The notes under the pieces: model-generated | The model's input: only the letters and a program-made list of their open reading frames with translations | Databases searched by the model: none | Told to the model about the DNA's origin: nothing | Shown: one piece after another, positions 22,001 through 31,944 of the stretch | How positions within the stretch are numbered: position 1 is the stretch's first letter | Layout of the letters: every line of letters begins with the position of its first letter | From: Bidens hawaiensis | Taxonomy: Eukaryota > Streptophyta > Magnoliopsida > Asterales > Asteraceae | Direction: 5' to 3' | DNA length: 64,000 nt | NCBI GenBank assembly: GCA_021521415.1 | Contig: JAIQDT010001110.1 | Coordinates: 248,001-312,000, forward strand | Made by a program: the position numbers and the translations under genes

Positions 22001-25000
22001 GTTTTTGTTTTTTGTTTTTTTTTCCATTTTGGTCGGTTTCGGTATCTGCTCAGTTTCAATGATTTCGGTTTTGATTTCTCGGTTTTTCGGTTTCAGTTTT
22101 GTTTTAGTCAGTTTTTTCGGTTTCATTTCGTTTTTTTTATTTCGTTTCGATTCCTTTTGTTTTATTTTGGTCGGCTACGTTTCAGTTTTTTTGTTTCGTT
22201 TTGGTAAGCTTTTTTTATTGCATTTCGCTTTTTTTTGTTTCGTTTTGGTAAGCTTTTTTGATTGCATTTTGCTTTTTTTTGTTTCGTTTTAGTCAGTTTT
22301 TCGGTTTTATATCGGTTTCTTTTGTATCGTTTTGGTCATTTTTCTATTTCGGTTCAGTTTCGTTTCAATTTTTTTGTTTCGTTTTGGTCGGTTCGGTGTT
22401 TTTTATTCGTTTTGGTCTAGTCATGAAATTGCATTTAGCCTTTTTATGTTTCTTTTTAGTCAGTTTTTCAGTTTCAATTAAGCTTTTTTGTTTCGTTTCG
22501 GTCGTTTTTATATTTCAGTTCAGTTTCGTTTCGTTTTTTTTTTGTTTCATTTTGGTCGGTTCAGTGTTTTTGTTTTGTTTTAGCCAGCTTTTCAGTTAAA
22601 TTTCGCTTTTTTTGTTTTGTTTTGGTCGTTTTTCTAATCCGGTTTAGTTTCGTTATGTTTTTTTAGTTTCGTATCGGTCGATTCGGTGTTTTTGTTTTTT
22701 ATTGGTTAGCTTTTTAGTTGCATTTCACTTTTTTTGTTTAGTTTTGGTCAGCTTTTCGGTTTCATATCGATTTTTTTGTTTCGTTTTGGTCGTTTTTCTA
22801 TTTCAATTAAGTTTCGTTTTGTTTTTTTTCGTATTGGTCGTTTCGGTGTTTTGTTTTGGTCAGCTTTTCAGTTGCATTTCGTTTTTTTTAATTTCGTTTT
22901 GGTCAGCTTTTCGGTTTCATGTCGATTTTTTTGTTTCGTTTTGGACGTTTTTCTATTTCGATTCAGTTTTGTTTCGGTTTGGTCGATTCGGTGTTTTTGT
23001 TTAGTTTTGGTTAGCTTTTCAGTTACATTTTGCTTTTTTGTTTCGTTTTGGTCAATTTTTCGGTTTCATTTCGTTTTTTTGTGTTTCGTTTTAGTCGTTT
23101 TTCTATTTCGGTTCAGTTTCGTTTTTGTGTTTTTTGTTTCGTTTTAGTTGGTTCGGGGTTTTTGTTTCGATTTGATCGTGTTTTAGGTTTCGGATGAGTT
23201 TTGTTTCGCACGTGATAGTTTGGGACTTTGGGTTTTTTGAATAAGATAAATTTTGGATAACTTGGGTATTTTGTTTTGACCCATTTTAACCTATAAATGA
23301 AACTCACTTGTATATTTTCAACCCATCATAATCTCCTTAAAAATATTTGATCTAACCATTTCACTTTTAAAGTTTATCCATCTTGACTCAAAACAATCCA
23401 TTTGGATTAATTGGGTTTACCACCCTTAGTATATATACAGACACACAAAAGGAATTTGCCGACAAAAAAACTGAAGATATAAAACACCTCCAATACCTCA
23501 CTCAAAACAATCCATTTGGATTAATTGGGCTTACCACCCTTAGTATATATACAGACACACAAAAGGAATTTGCCGACAAAAAAACTGAAGATATAAAACA
23601 CCTCCAATACCTCATTGTCTGGTAAATTACAGATGCATGGCGCATTTATTCATTTGATGTAATCTCTGTGCATGTTTTAAACGGCTGTAATGTGCATGCA
23701 TGAGCCCTACAACGTTACATATATATGTAGGGTTTTGCAAAAACTGAAAGTAGATGTCAAGAGTTAAAATTGGTTGTTTGATAGTTTTATTACAAGTTCA
23801 TAAATATATTTATAAATACAAATAATATTTACACTTTTAAGACACTTTTTTTTCTTTCATTTATGGCAATTTCTATTATTAGTTTATTTATTTTACGCCT
23901 TTACGAGATGGTAGGATACAGCATGAACCCTACATTGACAAGCTCTCACCACTTTATTTTATTATGGTTGAACACTAAATTTTTTTTGAAATACTTTCTT
24001 TAAATGTTGCACATTGTCACTTTTAAAGAGGCCCAATGAATTATTACAAAATATTTTATATTTACTTTAACGCCAACTACCACGCTGTCTGTCATTACTC
24101 TTAAATTACACTTTTTTTAGCTATATGTATCACAGGACATAGATCTACAATCACTTAAACTGACAAAAGCTTATCCAATTTGTTGATACGACTAAGTTAA
24201 AGACCTTTTAGTAAAAAAATTTTTTTTTTATCTAATGGCACAGTTTATTATAAATCCACACATTATTATTATAAAAGAGTCTATACTTATTCAAGAGTCA
24301 TGGGGGAAGTAATAAAGAACATAACCCAAGAAGAATAATGTGTTGAGAGATGAAGAAAGTATGTGCTATACCTCGACTTGTGTTTGTAGAAATTTGATAT
24401 ATCCAATAGCCTCCATTAGTACCGAAGCTGTATCAGTCTGCAACCACATATTCTCCATTAATAAACTAAAAAGTTAACCCTATTTAATTGGTTAGGTTGC
24501 ACATTTTAACTTTTATTTATCTCACCCACTAATCACTAATGTTCGGTATGGGTTAATTAATAAAACATCTCTATAAACTACTTGGTCCTCAATTTTTAAT
24601 CTTTATATAATTTTTTTACTAAATTAGATCGACTTTTTATTATATTAATGACTAAGAAACTTGTTTTAATATATTTATAACTAAATCTAATACATATTTT
24701 TACTTAAATTACGAGCATTTAACGTGTACATTAAATAAATATCATTACATTTTTTTTATTTTTTTTGAACAACAGATTTATTTTCACCAAAATCCCCCTA
24801 ACATTTCACTTGCAACCAGGGCTGGCTCATATGGGTGGGCGGGGTGGTCGACGGCCACAAGCCCGACACCCTGTTAGACCCGAATATTTTTTTTTAAATT
24901 ATATTTATTTATATTAAAAACAATATGTATATTTAATGTTTAAACTTAATTACATGACCACTTGCTTGGTCTAGTGGCAAAGAGGTATTGATCTCAACCA

Positions 25001-27228
25001 AAATGTTATGGGTTCAAGTCTCATTTTAAACATGTTTAATCCTATTTTTATACAAAAAATTTTTACATAACCCAAATTATAATCAAGTAAATCGGCCTAT
25101 ATAAAAATTTAATTGTTTAAACCAACAAAATACTTCTTTTAAATTAAGGCCCAAAATTATTTTTGCCTTCGGCCAAATTTTTTTTTTTTTTTTTTTGCTT
25201 TCTTGGAGCCGGGCCTACTTGCAACGATTTGAACCAACCACCTCCAGTTTGAAAGGTGAACACCATACCACTATACCATTAGCTTATGAGTATAAATAAA
25301 TAACATTACATGAAAATCAATAGCATATAAAAATAATATTTTACGTTTTTTTTCCCAATTCTAAACTTAATTAATATTGATTCACAAAACGTCCCCTTTA
25401 AAAAGACAAGAGATAGTCTTTAATTTGAATTTAATGGTTGTCGGTTAAAACCTCTCAATGTTTGATATTTTCTGGTTTTTTAGGGAAAAAGAAACACATT
25501 ACCTTGCCAAAAGGCGCCACAAGCTGCTGAATAGCAGCAACTTTGTCCCCCAATTTATGCTTCCTGACCTAATAGTAATTTAACACCATCAAAATGGATA
25601 AACTCAACCAAAAATAGTTGGAAAATGATATTACAAATATAGGGATCAGATTCGATACAAATGAAGTTAATCATTTAAACATATATATTTAACTAGAGAA
25701 ATTATACAACCAAATACAAAAATGTACGGTAATAATAAATTAATAATTATCACCATAGTTACATTCAAAAACTATAGAGCAATAATTATTGCTCTAATGT
25801 TAACATAATTACTATATTCATTTGTACGTCTCATGTTCAAATTTATTTCTGTTTGATCATAACACTACAATTATGTGCTTATAAGTAAAACCTGAAAGGG
25901 TGCCGAAGAAGATCGTGGTTCAAGTTTTGATTTCTTTGATGCCACAGATTGAGTCTCCTTTGCATCAACATATTTGCTAGCTGGCCGCTTTGCTGATTGA
26001 TCTGTCCTTTCGGTGGTGGAGACGGATGTTGTCTTTAATAAAATGGAAACAGACATAAAGTTTAGTTTTTCAACTTTAATTCAAAATATTAGCATTATAA
26101 TGATCAACCTAGCTTGTCAAAAAGTCATCATTAAAGAATGAACCTTTTCTTTAATTTGATCAAAGAAAGATGAATGCCAATGCAATGTATAAAGCTGTAA
26201 GTCTTATTATTAATTGAAGAAAAAAGCTGCAACTCACCTTACTAGGGCAAACTAATGGTCTATGATTCGGTTGAATCATTCGATCATAACCATAAGACAT
26301 AGCACCATCAAATCTTGGAGAACCAAAGATATCCAATGCTGGCAGGCAGTTCATATCAAAAGAGGTTGAAGAAATGGTTGAAGATGATGATAATGATGAT
26401 GATGAAGATGATGATAATGATGATGTTGTGTTGTTGCATATATTTGAACTCGAAACGGTTATAGTAGGTAAAATCTGGCTTAATATCCCATTAGAGCATT
26501 TTTGATCATTTAAAAGCATGACCTCTTGATTATTATTCTTCAAGTAGGTAGAGTAATCTTCAGTGTTAGATGATGTTGGGCTGCAATTTAAAAGTTCTAA
26601 GAATTTCGGATATGATTCTGCTTCGGAAAACTTGCCTATATCGTCGGTTCGTGCAAAACATTGTAATTCATGAGTAATGTTCTCAACTGGATAGCCCATA
26701 CTGTTGTTGTAGGGAAATATGAAGTTTTGAGCCAAGGAATTTGTACTAGTGTCAAGATTTCTAGAATTTATGATGTTATTTGTTGTGTTCCTGCAAAATA
26801 TAAAGAAGACAAAGAAATATATATGGGTTATATATAACGTGTCATGCTGATCTATGAATTTGTAGCAAAAGGTTCTTGGGTTAAAGCAAAACCCTAGCTA
26901 ATTAATAATTACCATTAAAGGATATATATCAAGAAATATAATCATGAGTTTATGATCAAATACAGAAATACTTTAATCCAAAATATATAAAGACAATTAT
27001 TAATTAATCAATTCAAGCATGTATATGAGTTGTATGTGATGTTTTTGGTACACATAATTATGAATCTCAAGAAAAAGCATCAATACCTAAAGTCGAAAAA
27101 AGTTTGAAAAAGCAAATTTAGAGAGAGAGAGAAAGGTTGTACAAGATGGGATGTTGGGACCATGAAAAAGAAGAAGCCACAAAATGATGATGATCTTCTT
27201 GTTGACGGTGAAAATTTGCAGACTCCAT
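19026..27228 (-). CDS. bHLH110: Atypical bHLH transcription factor, bHLH110-like, seven exons, 371 aa
   Basis: Exons, in order on the minus strand: 27228-27143, 26790-26238, 26032-25892, 25568-25503, 24437-24372, 19655-19596 and 19169-19026. All junctions are GT-AG and in phase. The protein starts [10 protein letters not shown], has a Ser-rich middle, and ends exon 2 with [10 protein letters not shown]. The helix-loop-helix is split over exons 4 and 5 ([37 protein letters not shown]), followed by LSVPYTKS and [16 protein letters not shown]. The basic region lacks the His-Glu-Arg triad used for E-box contact, so DNA binding is likely to be altered or by partner. A nuclear regulator is expected from the family. 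The 4.7-kb fifth intron is full of transposons. Subfamily name is from recalled motifs; the bHLH class is certain. Confidence 0.92.
19190..19272 (+). mobile_element. SINE-like 3' fragment in the last bHLH intron
   Basis: A GC-rich 80-bp block (GGCCGGCTCGGGCTACC ... GGGGTACCCGGCG) ends in TTAGTTGGTCGTTC and an A run. It shares its tail with the block at 10050-10290. It lies in antisense orientation to the bHLH gene, between exons 6 and 7. Confidence 0.4.
19920..20987. mobile_element. Pack-MULE-like element with long terminal inverted repeats
   Basis: A perfect 9-bp target duplication, TTAATGTTT, flanks the element (19911-19919 and 20988-20996), the length produced by Mutator-like transposases. 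The terminal inverted repeats are about 337 bp each (19920-20256 and 20650-20987); they share blocks such as CCAAATGAGGAGAGA, GAGAAGACGCATTGG and CCAGACGGTTTTTTTATG. The 390-bp interior is GC-rich and carries a captured host gene fragment. No transposase is present, so it depends on another MULE. Confidence 0.9.
20266..20571 (-). pseudogene. Captured fragment of a cold-shock/glycine-rich zinc-knuckle protein
   Basis: Inside the Pack-MULE an open frame of about 100 residues ends at a TAG at 20266-20268. It begins [15 protein letters not shown], like the end of a plant cold-shock domain, followed by Gly/Arg/Tyr-rich repeats and one CCHC zinc knuckle ([14 protein letters not shown]), and ends RGRGGGY. 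Plant proteins of this kind bind single-stranded nucleic acid in cold response. The cold-shock domain itself is missing and a TGA lies directly upstream, so the fragment is not a complete gene. It has the same orientation as the surrounding bHLH gene. Confidence 0.85.
21950..23180 (+). repeat. T/G-rich minisatellite-like array (TTTCGTTTTGGTC motif)
   Basis: About 1.2 kb of sequence built from TTTCGTTTTGGTC, TTTTCGGTTTC and GGTTCGGTGTTTTTG. The GGTTCGGTG motif recurs near 22388, 22557, 22682 (ATTCGGTG), 22848, 22987 and 23151, so a loose unit of 125-175 bp exists. Long open frames here are only by-products of the T-rich composition. Confidence 0.8.
23387..23614. repeat. Two near-identical tandem copies of a 114-bp unit
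   Basis: CTCAAAACAATCCATTTGG starts at 23387 and again at 23501. Within the units I saw one T/C difference (GGGTTTACC against GGGCTTACC), so the duplication is recent. The period is a multiple of three, which gives a spurious open frame. Confidence 0.93.
24817..25217. mobile_element. hAT-type MITE with a tRNA-like Pol III box pair
   Basis: An exact 8-bp duplication, CTTGCAAC, flanks the element (24809-24816 and 25218-25225). The ends CAGGGCTGGCTC and GAGCCGGGCCTA are imperfect inverted repeats. Inside (24967-25021) lie TGGTCTAGTGG, an A-box match, and GGTTCAAGTCT, a B-box-like match, spaced as in a tRNA gene. The 401-bp element lies in intron 4 of the bHLH gene. Confidence 0.85.
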
Positions 27229-27652
27229 TGTTGGTTTATATGAATTAGTGATTATAAGCTATGCTGGCTGTGCTCTTGCTATATGCGTTGAAAGAAACTG
27301 AAAAGGAAAGGAGGGGATGAGACACAGCAAAATTAGCAAAGAATCTTTCTCTCTAGAACTCAGGTGACACACATATTGGACTCGATCGTTTCTCTATCTC
27401 TCTTGGTGCGTGTGTGTACGTGCAAAGAGCTTTTAGCGATGAAGCTTTTCCATGATTAATTTATGCTACAATGTTTCTCTTTCAAGCTCTCCTCTTAAAG
27501 TAACCTACTGAAAAGAAAGAAAGCAAAAAAAATAGAGGTACAAACAATAATTTACAATTAACATGTTATAGGTTCTATGAGAACCATTTAGACATTGAGA
27601 ACCAATAAAAACTATTGTGAACACTCATATCTTTCAAGCAACTTTTTTAGCG

Positions 27653-27655
<3 letters not shown>
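27229..27655 (-). promoter_or_regulatory. Upstream region of the bHLH gene
   Basis: Only about 465 bp separates the bHLH ATG from the nearest LTR element. The sequence includes CT-rich stretches and a CAGGTGACAC motif near 27361-27370 (plus-strand reading). No clear TATA box could be assigned. Part of the region (27568-27630) resembles the ends of the inverted-repeat MITE at 30340 (GAACCATTTNGACATTGAGAA). Confidence 0.4.

Positions 27656-27693
<38 letters not shown>
27656..27693. repeat. (TA)n microsatellite
   Basis: A pure TA run that served as the integration site of the LTR element starting at 27694. Confidence 0.95.
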
Positions 27694-27697
<4 letters not shown>

Positions 27698-30322
27698 AAA
27701 CGTGTCTAACACCAAATCAGTTTGAAGGCTCCTAATATCTTGGAAAATATTTAATATAATAATTAGTTTATTATTATAAGATAAGTTAGTCTTATTTAAT
27801 CTTATTTGTTTTGGATTCAAATTCTGTATTTGAGTTAGTATAGAATTAGGAACCAAGGGTTTATATATACCCTAGGTTCAATATGTTAGATATAGTTATT
27901 AAGTTTTTCTCGTTAGTCGTTTTCTTAATAAAAGAGTTGATCGTGTGTTGATCAAATCTCGTGTTAGTGTTCTTAATTCACCCGCTAAAAGTTTAACAAG
28001 TGGTATCAGATCTATGGCTCGTATCGGGAAGTGATTTGAAGATTGGAGGCAGCCTCCACCGGCTGGTGTGTCCGTCGGTGGAGGGCAAGCGTGAAGAAAG
28101 GCTTGGGTCATAAACAGGAAATTAACAACGGCAGTAGACGAGGACGGTGAGCTGTTTCGAGTCAGACCATAGTCGTGTGGGATCATGCCGTTTGACGAAA
28201 GGAATTTTCGGTAAAGTAGGTCGTTAGAGGAGATTATGGAGGTTGTCAATCTTGGTTTGCTAATGGCTCGTGTCAAGAAGATTTTTCCGTCTGCTGGTTT
28301 TCTTAATAAAAGAAGTACGTTATTGGTTTTTGTTTGTCAAACCAAAGTTGGTGTGCATGAGATTTGTTGCTTGCAGCCAAAGTAAAGATATATTCCTCCT
28401 TGTTCATAAATTAAGAACAGATTCAAGAAGTAATCTGGGTTTCTGTTCTTCCCGTGAGATTAGTTCTTAATCGGGTAGTCGATTTCTTTTCTTTCTTGAT
28501 TTGTTTGTGATTGTCATAGGCTCCACTGAGTTCTTCTTGATCATGATCTGCACATAAGGGGTTGCAATCCTCTTTCCTTGTTTGTACACGAGAGAATACC
28601 GTTGCGTTGGTTTAATTGTTTTTTTTTGGCTTAATAAATAAATAGCTTACAGTCAAAGTTCAATTTGTTTTTTCTTTCTGTTCGATTGAAAGAAATAAAA
28701 AGAACAATTGCAACTATGTGATCTAGTTTTCAGTTTGATTTTCCTGATCGAACCGATCGCGGTGAGTTTTGGATCGAAGATATGTCTGATGATCTTGAAT
28801 GAGTTGTAACCTGTTTGTCGGGTTAGTGATTGAACTGATCGAAGTCGAAGGAAGCGAGGGGCTGTTGTTTTAGTTTGTTTAAAACAGAGAAGCCGATCGA
28901 AGGAATGTGTGTCGAGGTTTCAGTTGCAGTAAGTTTTCGATCGGAAAAGGTGTGTCCCGTTCTGATCACCACGAAGGAGTGTGAGGTTTCGATCGCATTA
29001 AGTTCGGATGGAAGGTGTATGTCTTCCAATAGCGGTATCAATTCAATTAAGTGTTGCCGAGAACGGATTGAAGTGAATCACGAACGGTAGTGGTCGATGA
29101 AGCATGGAACCTGTTTTGTTTCTACCCATGATACCAAAGAAGTTTTCTTGAATTATGTGGTTTTAAATTGGATGGGATAATATTTATTACCTTAATATTA
29201 ATTATTTAAATATATTGGTGGTGGGATTCTTATGTTGAATCCGAATTCAATAATAACAGGTTGGTGTCTTGTCCATGGTGCATATTATGCGACATGAGTC
29301 TGGTAAAGAGTTGTAAGTTGATGACTTGAAACATAAGAGTGTTATCTGAGATTGAGTTTAGTCTTAGTCATGAAGAAAAAAAAAGAAAAGAAGTGGTGAC
29401 CGGTGACCAGTTTGGATCTAGTCTTTTTGGTTGCACAGAAGTTGTATGCCAACTTTGTTTTGGTGTTCATCGAGTTGAAGGTTTCGGTGATGATGTGCCA
29501 TCACCGTGTGTCGGGGTGGTTAAATCTCTGTGTGTCGAGCAACGATGTTGTGCCATGATCGTGTGTCGGTATGGTTATATCTCAGTGTGTCGGGAGGGTT
29601 AAATCTCCGTATGTCGGGGTAGTTTGATGACCCAATAATCCCGAGTGGTAGCGTTATCGGACTGTCTAAACAAGACAACAACATCAGATGTTCGGGGTCC
29701 GGTTTCGGGACCAAATCAAGGCATGTGATAAGGATGTTTGGAGGTGAGTTGAATATGTCCTAAATCTTGTGTAGATTAAGGCGTAACTGGCCAAGACGCA
29801 ACTTCATGTGAAGGCGTGTGACGAGCCCAAAGAGATATGAGTGTTGCGGGTTGTGAAGGACCTGAGAGGAACAAGTATGAATCTAGAGGGAGTGTTGGAA
29901 TTGAACACTTTAGCCGAAGCCAGAAGACGTGACCTGTTGCATTGAGTCACAGGGTTGTTTCGAGTCGAGGTTCTTCGTGTGTGTCACGGTTAGAAGAAGT
30001 TTGGTGTTGAGAGGGAGTGTTAAACGTGTCCAACACAAAATCAGTTTGAAGGCTCCTAATATCTTGAAAAATATTTAATATAATAATTAGTTTATTATTA
30101 TAAGATAAGTTAGTCTTATTTAATCTTTTTTGTTTTGGATTCAAATTCTATATTTGAGTTAGTATAGGATTCGGAACCAAGGGTTTATATATACCCTAGG
30201 TTCAATGTGTTAGATATAGTTATTAAGTTTTTCTCGTTAGTCGTTTTCTTAATAAAAGAGTTGATCGTGTGTTGATCAAATCTCGTGTTAGTGTTCTTAA
30301 TTCACCCGCTAAAAGTTTAACA
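27694..30322 (+). mobile_element. Non-autonomous LTR retrotransposon (LARD/TRIM-type) with no recognised genes
   Basis: Two 305-bp LTRs (27694-27998 and 30018-30322) start TGTTAAACGTGTC and end AAAAGTTTAACA. The target duplication is ATATA on both sides, within the TA run. A primer-binding site TGGTATCAGA (28001-28010) matches the initiator tRNA-Met complement, and a purine tract GAGAGGGAG lies just before the right LTR (30009-30017). The 2.0-kb interior has no gag or pol frame. A few scattered differences between the LTRs suggest a moderately recent insertion. Confidence 0.93.
28001..28010 (+). promoter_or_regulatory. tRNA-Met primer-binding site of the LARD-type element
   Basis: TGGTATCAGA, two bases after the left LTR, is the usual plant retrotransposon primer site for initiator tRNA-Met. 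Confidence 0.88.
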
Positions 30323-30339
30323 ATATATATATATAGATA

Positions 30340-30875
30340 TATGATCAGGATCATGAGAGAACTTTTTTGAAATTGAGAACTATGATAACCATTTTGGACC
30401 ACAAAAAACCCAAAACTAAAAAAAATCATAAAATAGAAAAAAAACGTAAAAATGAAAAAAGTAAAAAAACCAAAATTTTTATTTTATCATCCCGGTTTCA
30501 TAAAAAAAACTCGGTTTAGCTAAATTATATACACATATGTATAATATATACATATATATACATTTACATGTTTTTTGTACACATGTGTATAATTTAAGAT
30601 AAATGATACTGTACATATGTGTATATTACGTAACTAAGGATTATATAAATTTATACATATGTGTATAATACGACGTTTTTTTATTTTTTTATTTTTTTTA
30701 ATGAAACCAGAATGAAATATAAGAATTTTGGTTTTTTTTACTTTTCTAAAATTTTTATTATTTTTTGTTTTATGATTTTTTAAATATTTTTTTTAAAATT
30801 GTTTTTAGCTGTCCAAAATGGTTCTCAAAGTTCTCAATTTGCAAAGGGTTCTCTTAGGATCCTTACCCTATATAT
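30340..30875. mobile_element. AT-rich inverted-repeat MITE
   Basis: The left block (GAGAGAACTTTTTTG, then TTGAGAACT, then AACCATTTTGGAC) is answered by its reverse complement on the right (GTCCAAAATGGTT, AGTTCTCAA, GGGTTCTCTTAGGATCC). The middle is strongly A/T-rich with CATATGTGTATA motifs. TA tracts flank both sides. No coding capacity. Confidence 0.7.
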
Positions 30876-30889
30876 ATATATATATATAG

Positions 30890-31944
30890 GGAAGGGTTAA
30901 AAATAAAAACCCACTCCAGTTGCGAAAACTCTTTCTAAGCCATTGATTTGTTGTAACGGATGGTTGAGATCAAATCCTTATCACCAGTACAAGATTTATA
31001 TTAAAAAAACAATTTAGAAGTACATAAGGGTAAAACGGACCTTTAAACCTCATCTGCTTTATGTCTAATCAACATTACATGCAGACAATCAACACAAATT
31101 AGAAATTATAAAACCGTTTAAATTTTAAAACAAATCTCACAAAAACATTAGATGTCACATGTTCATCTTCTTGTGGTTATGGAGAGAGAAACAACTAAAT
31201 ACGTTCAACAAGTTAACTTTTCGTCGATCCGATAGCCGTCATCTACAAAATCGGTACGTTTGGTTCTTTGATATACGTTCTTCAAGCTACAAAATGTATT
31301 TCTGAGTTTACAGGCAGTTGATATAAAAAACGATTTAAGTTTTAGGTTTTTAAAAGTTTGAGTCATCTTCAAGTTTAGAAAAACGTAATTGATTATGAAA
31401 GGTTTTCTGCCCAATTTCATTTTTAGGTTTAAAAAAATTGGGTTTTATTAAAGTTTAAGAAAACCTAGATGATTTTTAAAGGTTTTTTACCCAATTTTAT
31501 TTTTTAGGTTTTCAAAAAATTGGGTCATCTAAAAGTTTACGAAAACATAATTGATTTTGAAAGACTTTTCAGCTTAACGGAAGGTTAACCATACATAAGA
31601 TATGTTGTGTGGTTTAAATACTAAAATTTTAAACTAAGAAATTCAGTAATAAAATTTCTTAATGAAATGCAGTACTAAAATTATAAAGTTTAGATTTAAA
31701 AATGTTACAAATTTTTAAGGTTTAAGAAAAGAAAGTTTATGTTTGAAGATTTTTAATAAGTTACATGATTAGGGTCTAAAACAATGTTAAAAAATGCTTA
31801 ACACGTAAACACAACAAGATACCATGTATGTTGGGGATTTGTTTGCTTTTTGTTGTTGATTATAAACTGAGATCACTGACTTAGTTAAAAAAATTAGTTT
31901 TTGATTTTAGTGTGTAATCTTGAATATTTTTTGGATTAATTGTA
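30890..31944. other. AT-rich stretch with degenerate repeats
   Basis: Three related runs containing GGTTTT(C/A)TGCCCAATTT and AAAAATTGGGT lie near 31400-31540. No gene supported. Confidence 0.5.

Larger units (their letters stand above)
19656..24371 (-). other. Fifth intron of the bHLH gene (4.7 kb)
   Basis: It separates the exon ending in helix 2 (FLQTQVE) from the exon starting TLSVPY. The other introns of the gene are 110 bp to about 1.1 kb. It contains a Pack-MULE (19920-20987), a T/G-rich repeat array (about 21950-23180) and a tandem 114-bp duplication (23387-23614). The remainder is AT-rich and without features. Confidence 0.85.

Noticed and set aside
21950..23147. Several Phe/Ser/Val-rich frames
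   Set aside because: They follow from the T/G-rich repeat; no start context, no domain and the frames overlap in all registers.
24960..25022. Functional tRNA gene
   Set aside because: Only A- and B-box-like motifs are seen. I could not draw a cloverleaf with acceptor stem and anticodon arm, and it lies inside a MITE.
26160..26735. Start of the bHLH protein at 26735
   Set aside because: The codon there is TTG. The true first exon with ATG is at 27228-27143 and joins in phase to an exon starting at 26790.
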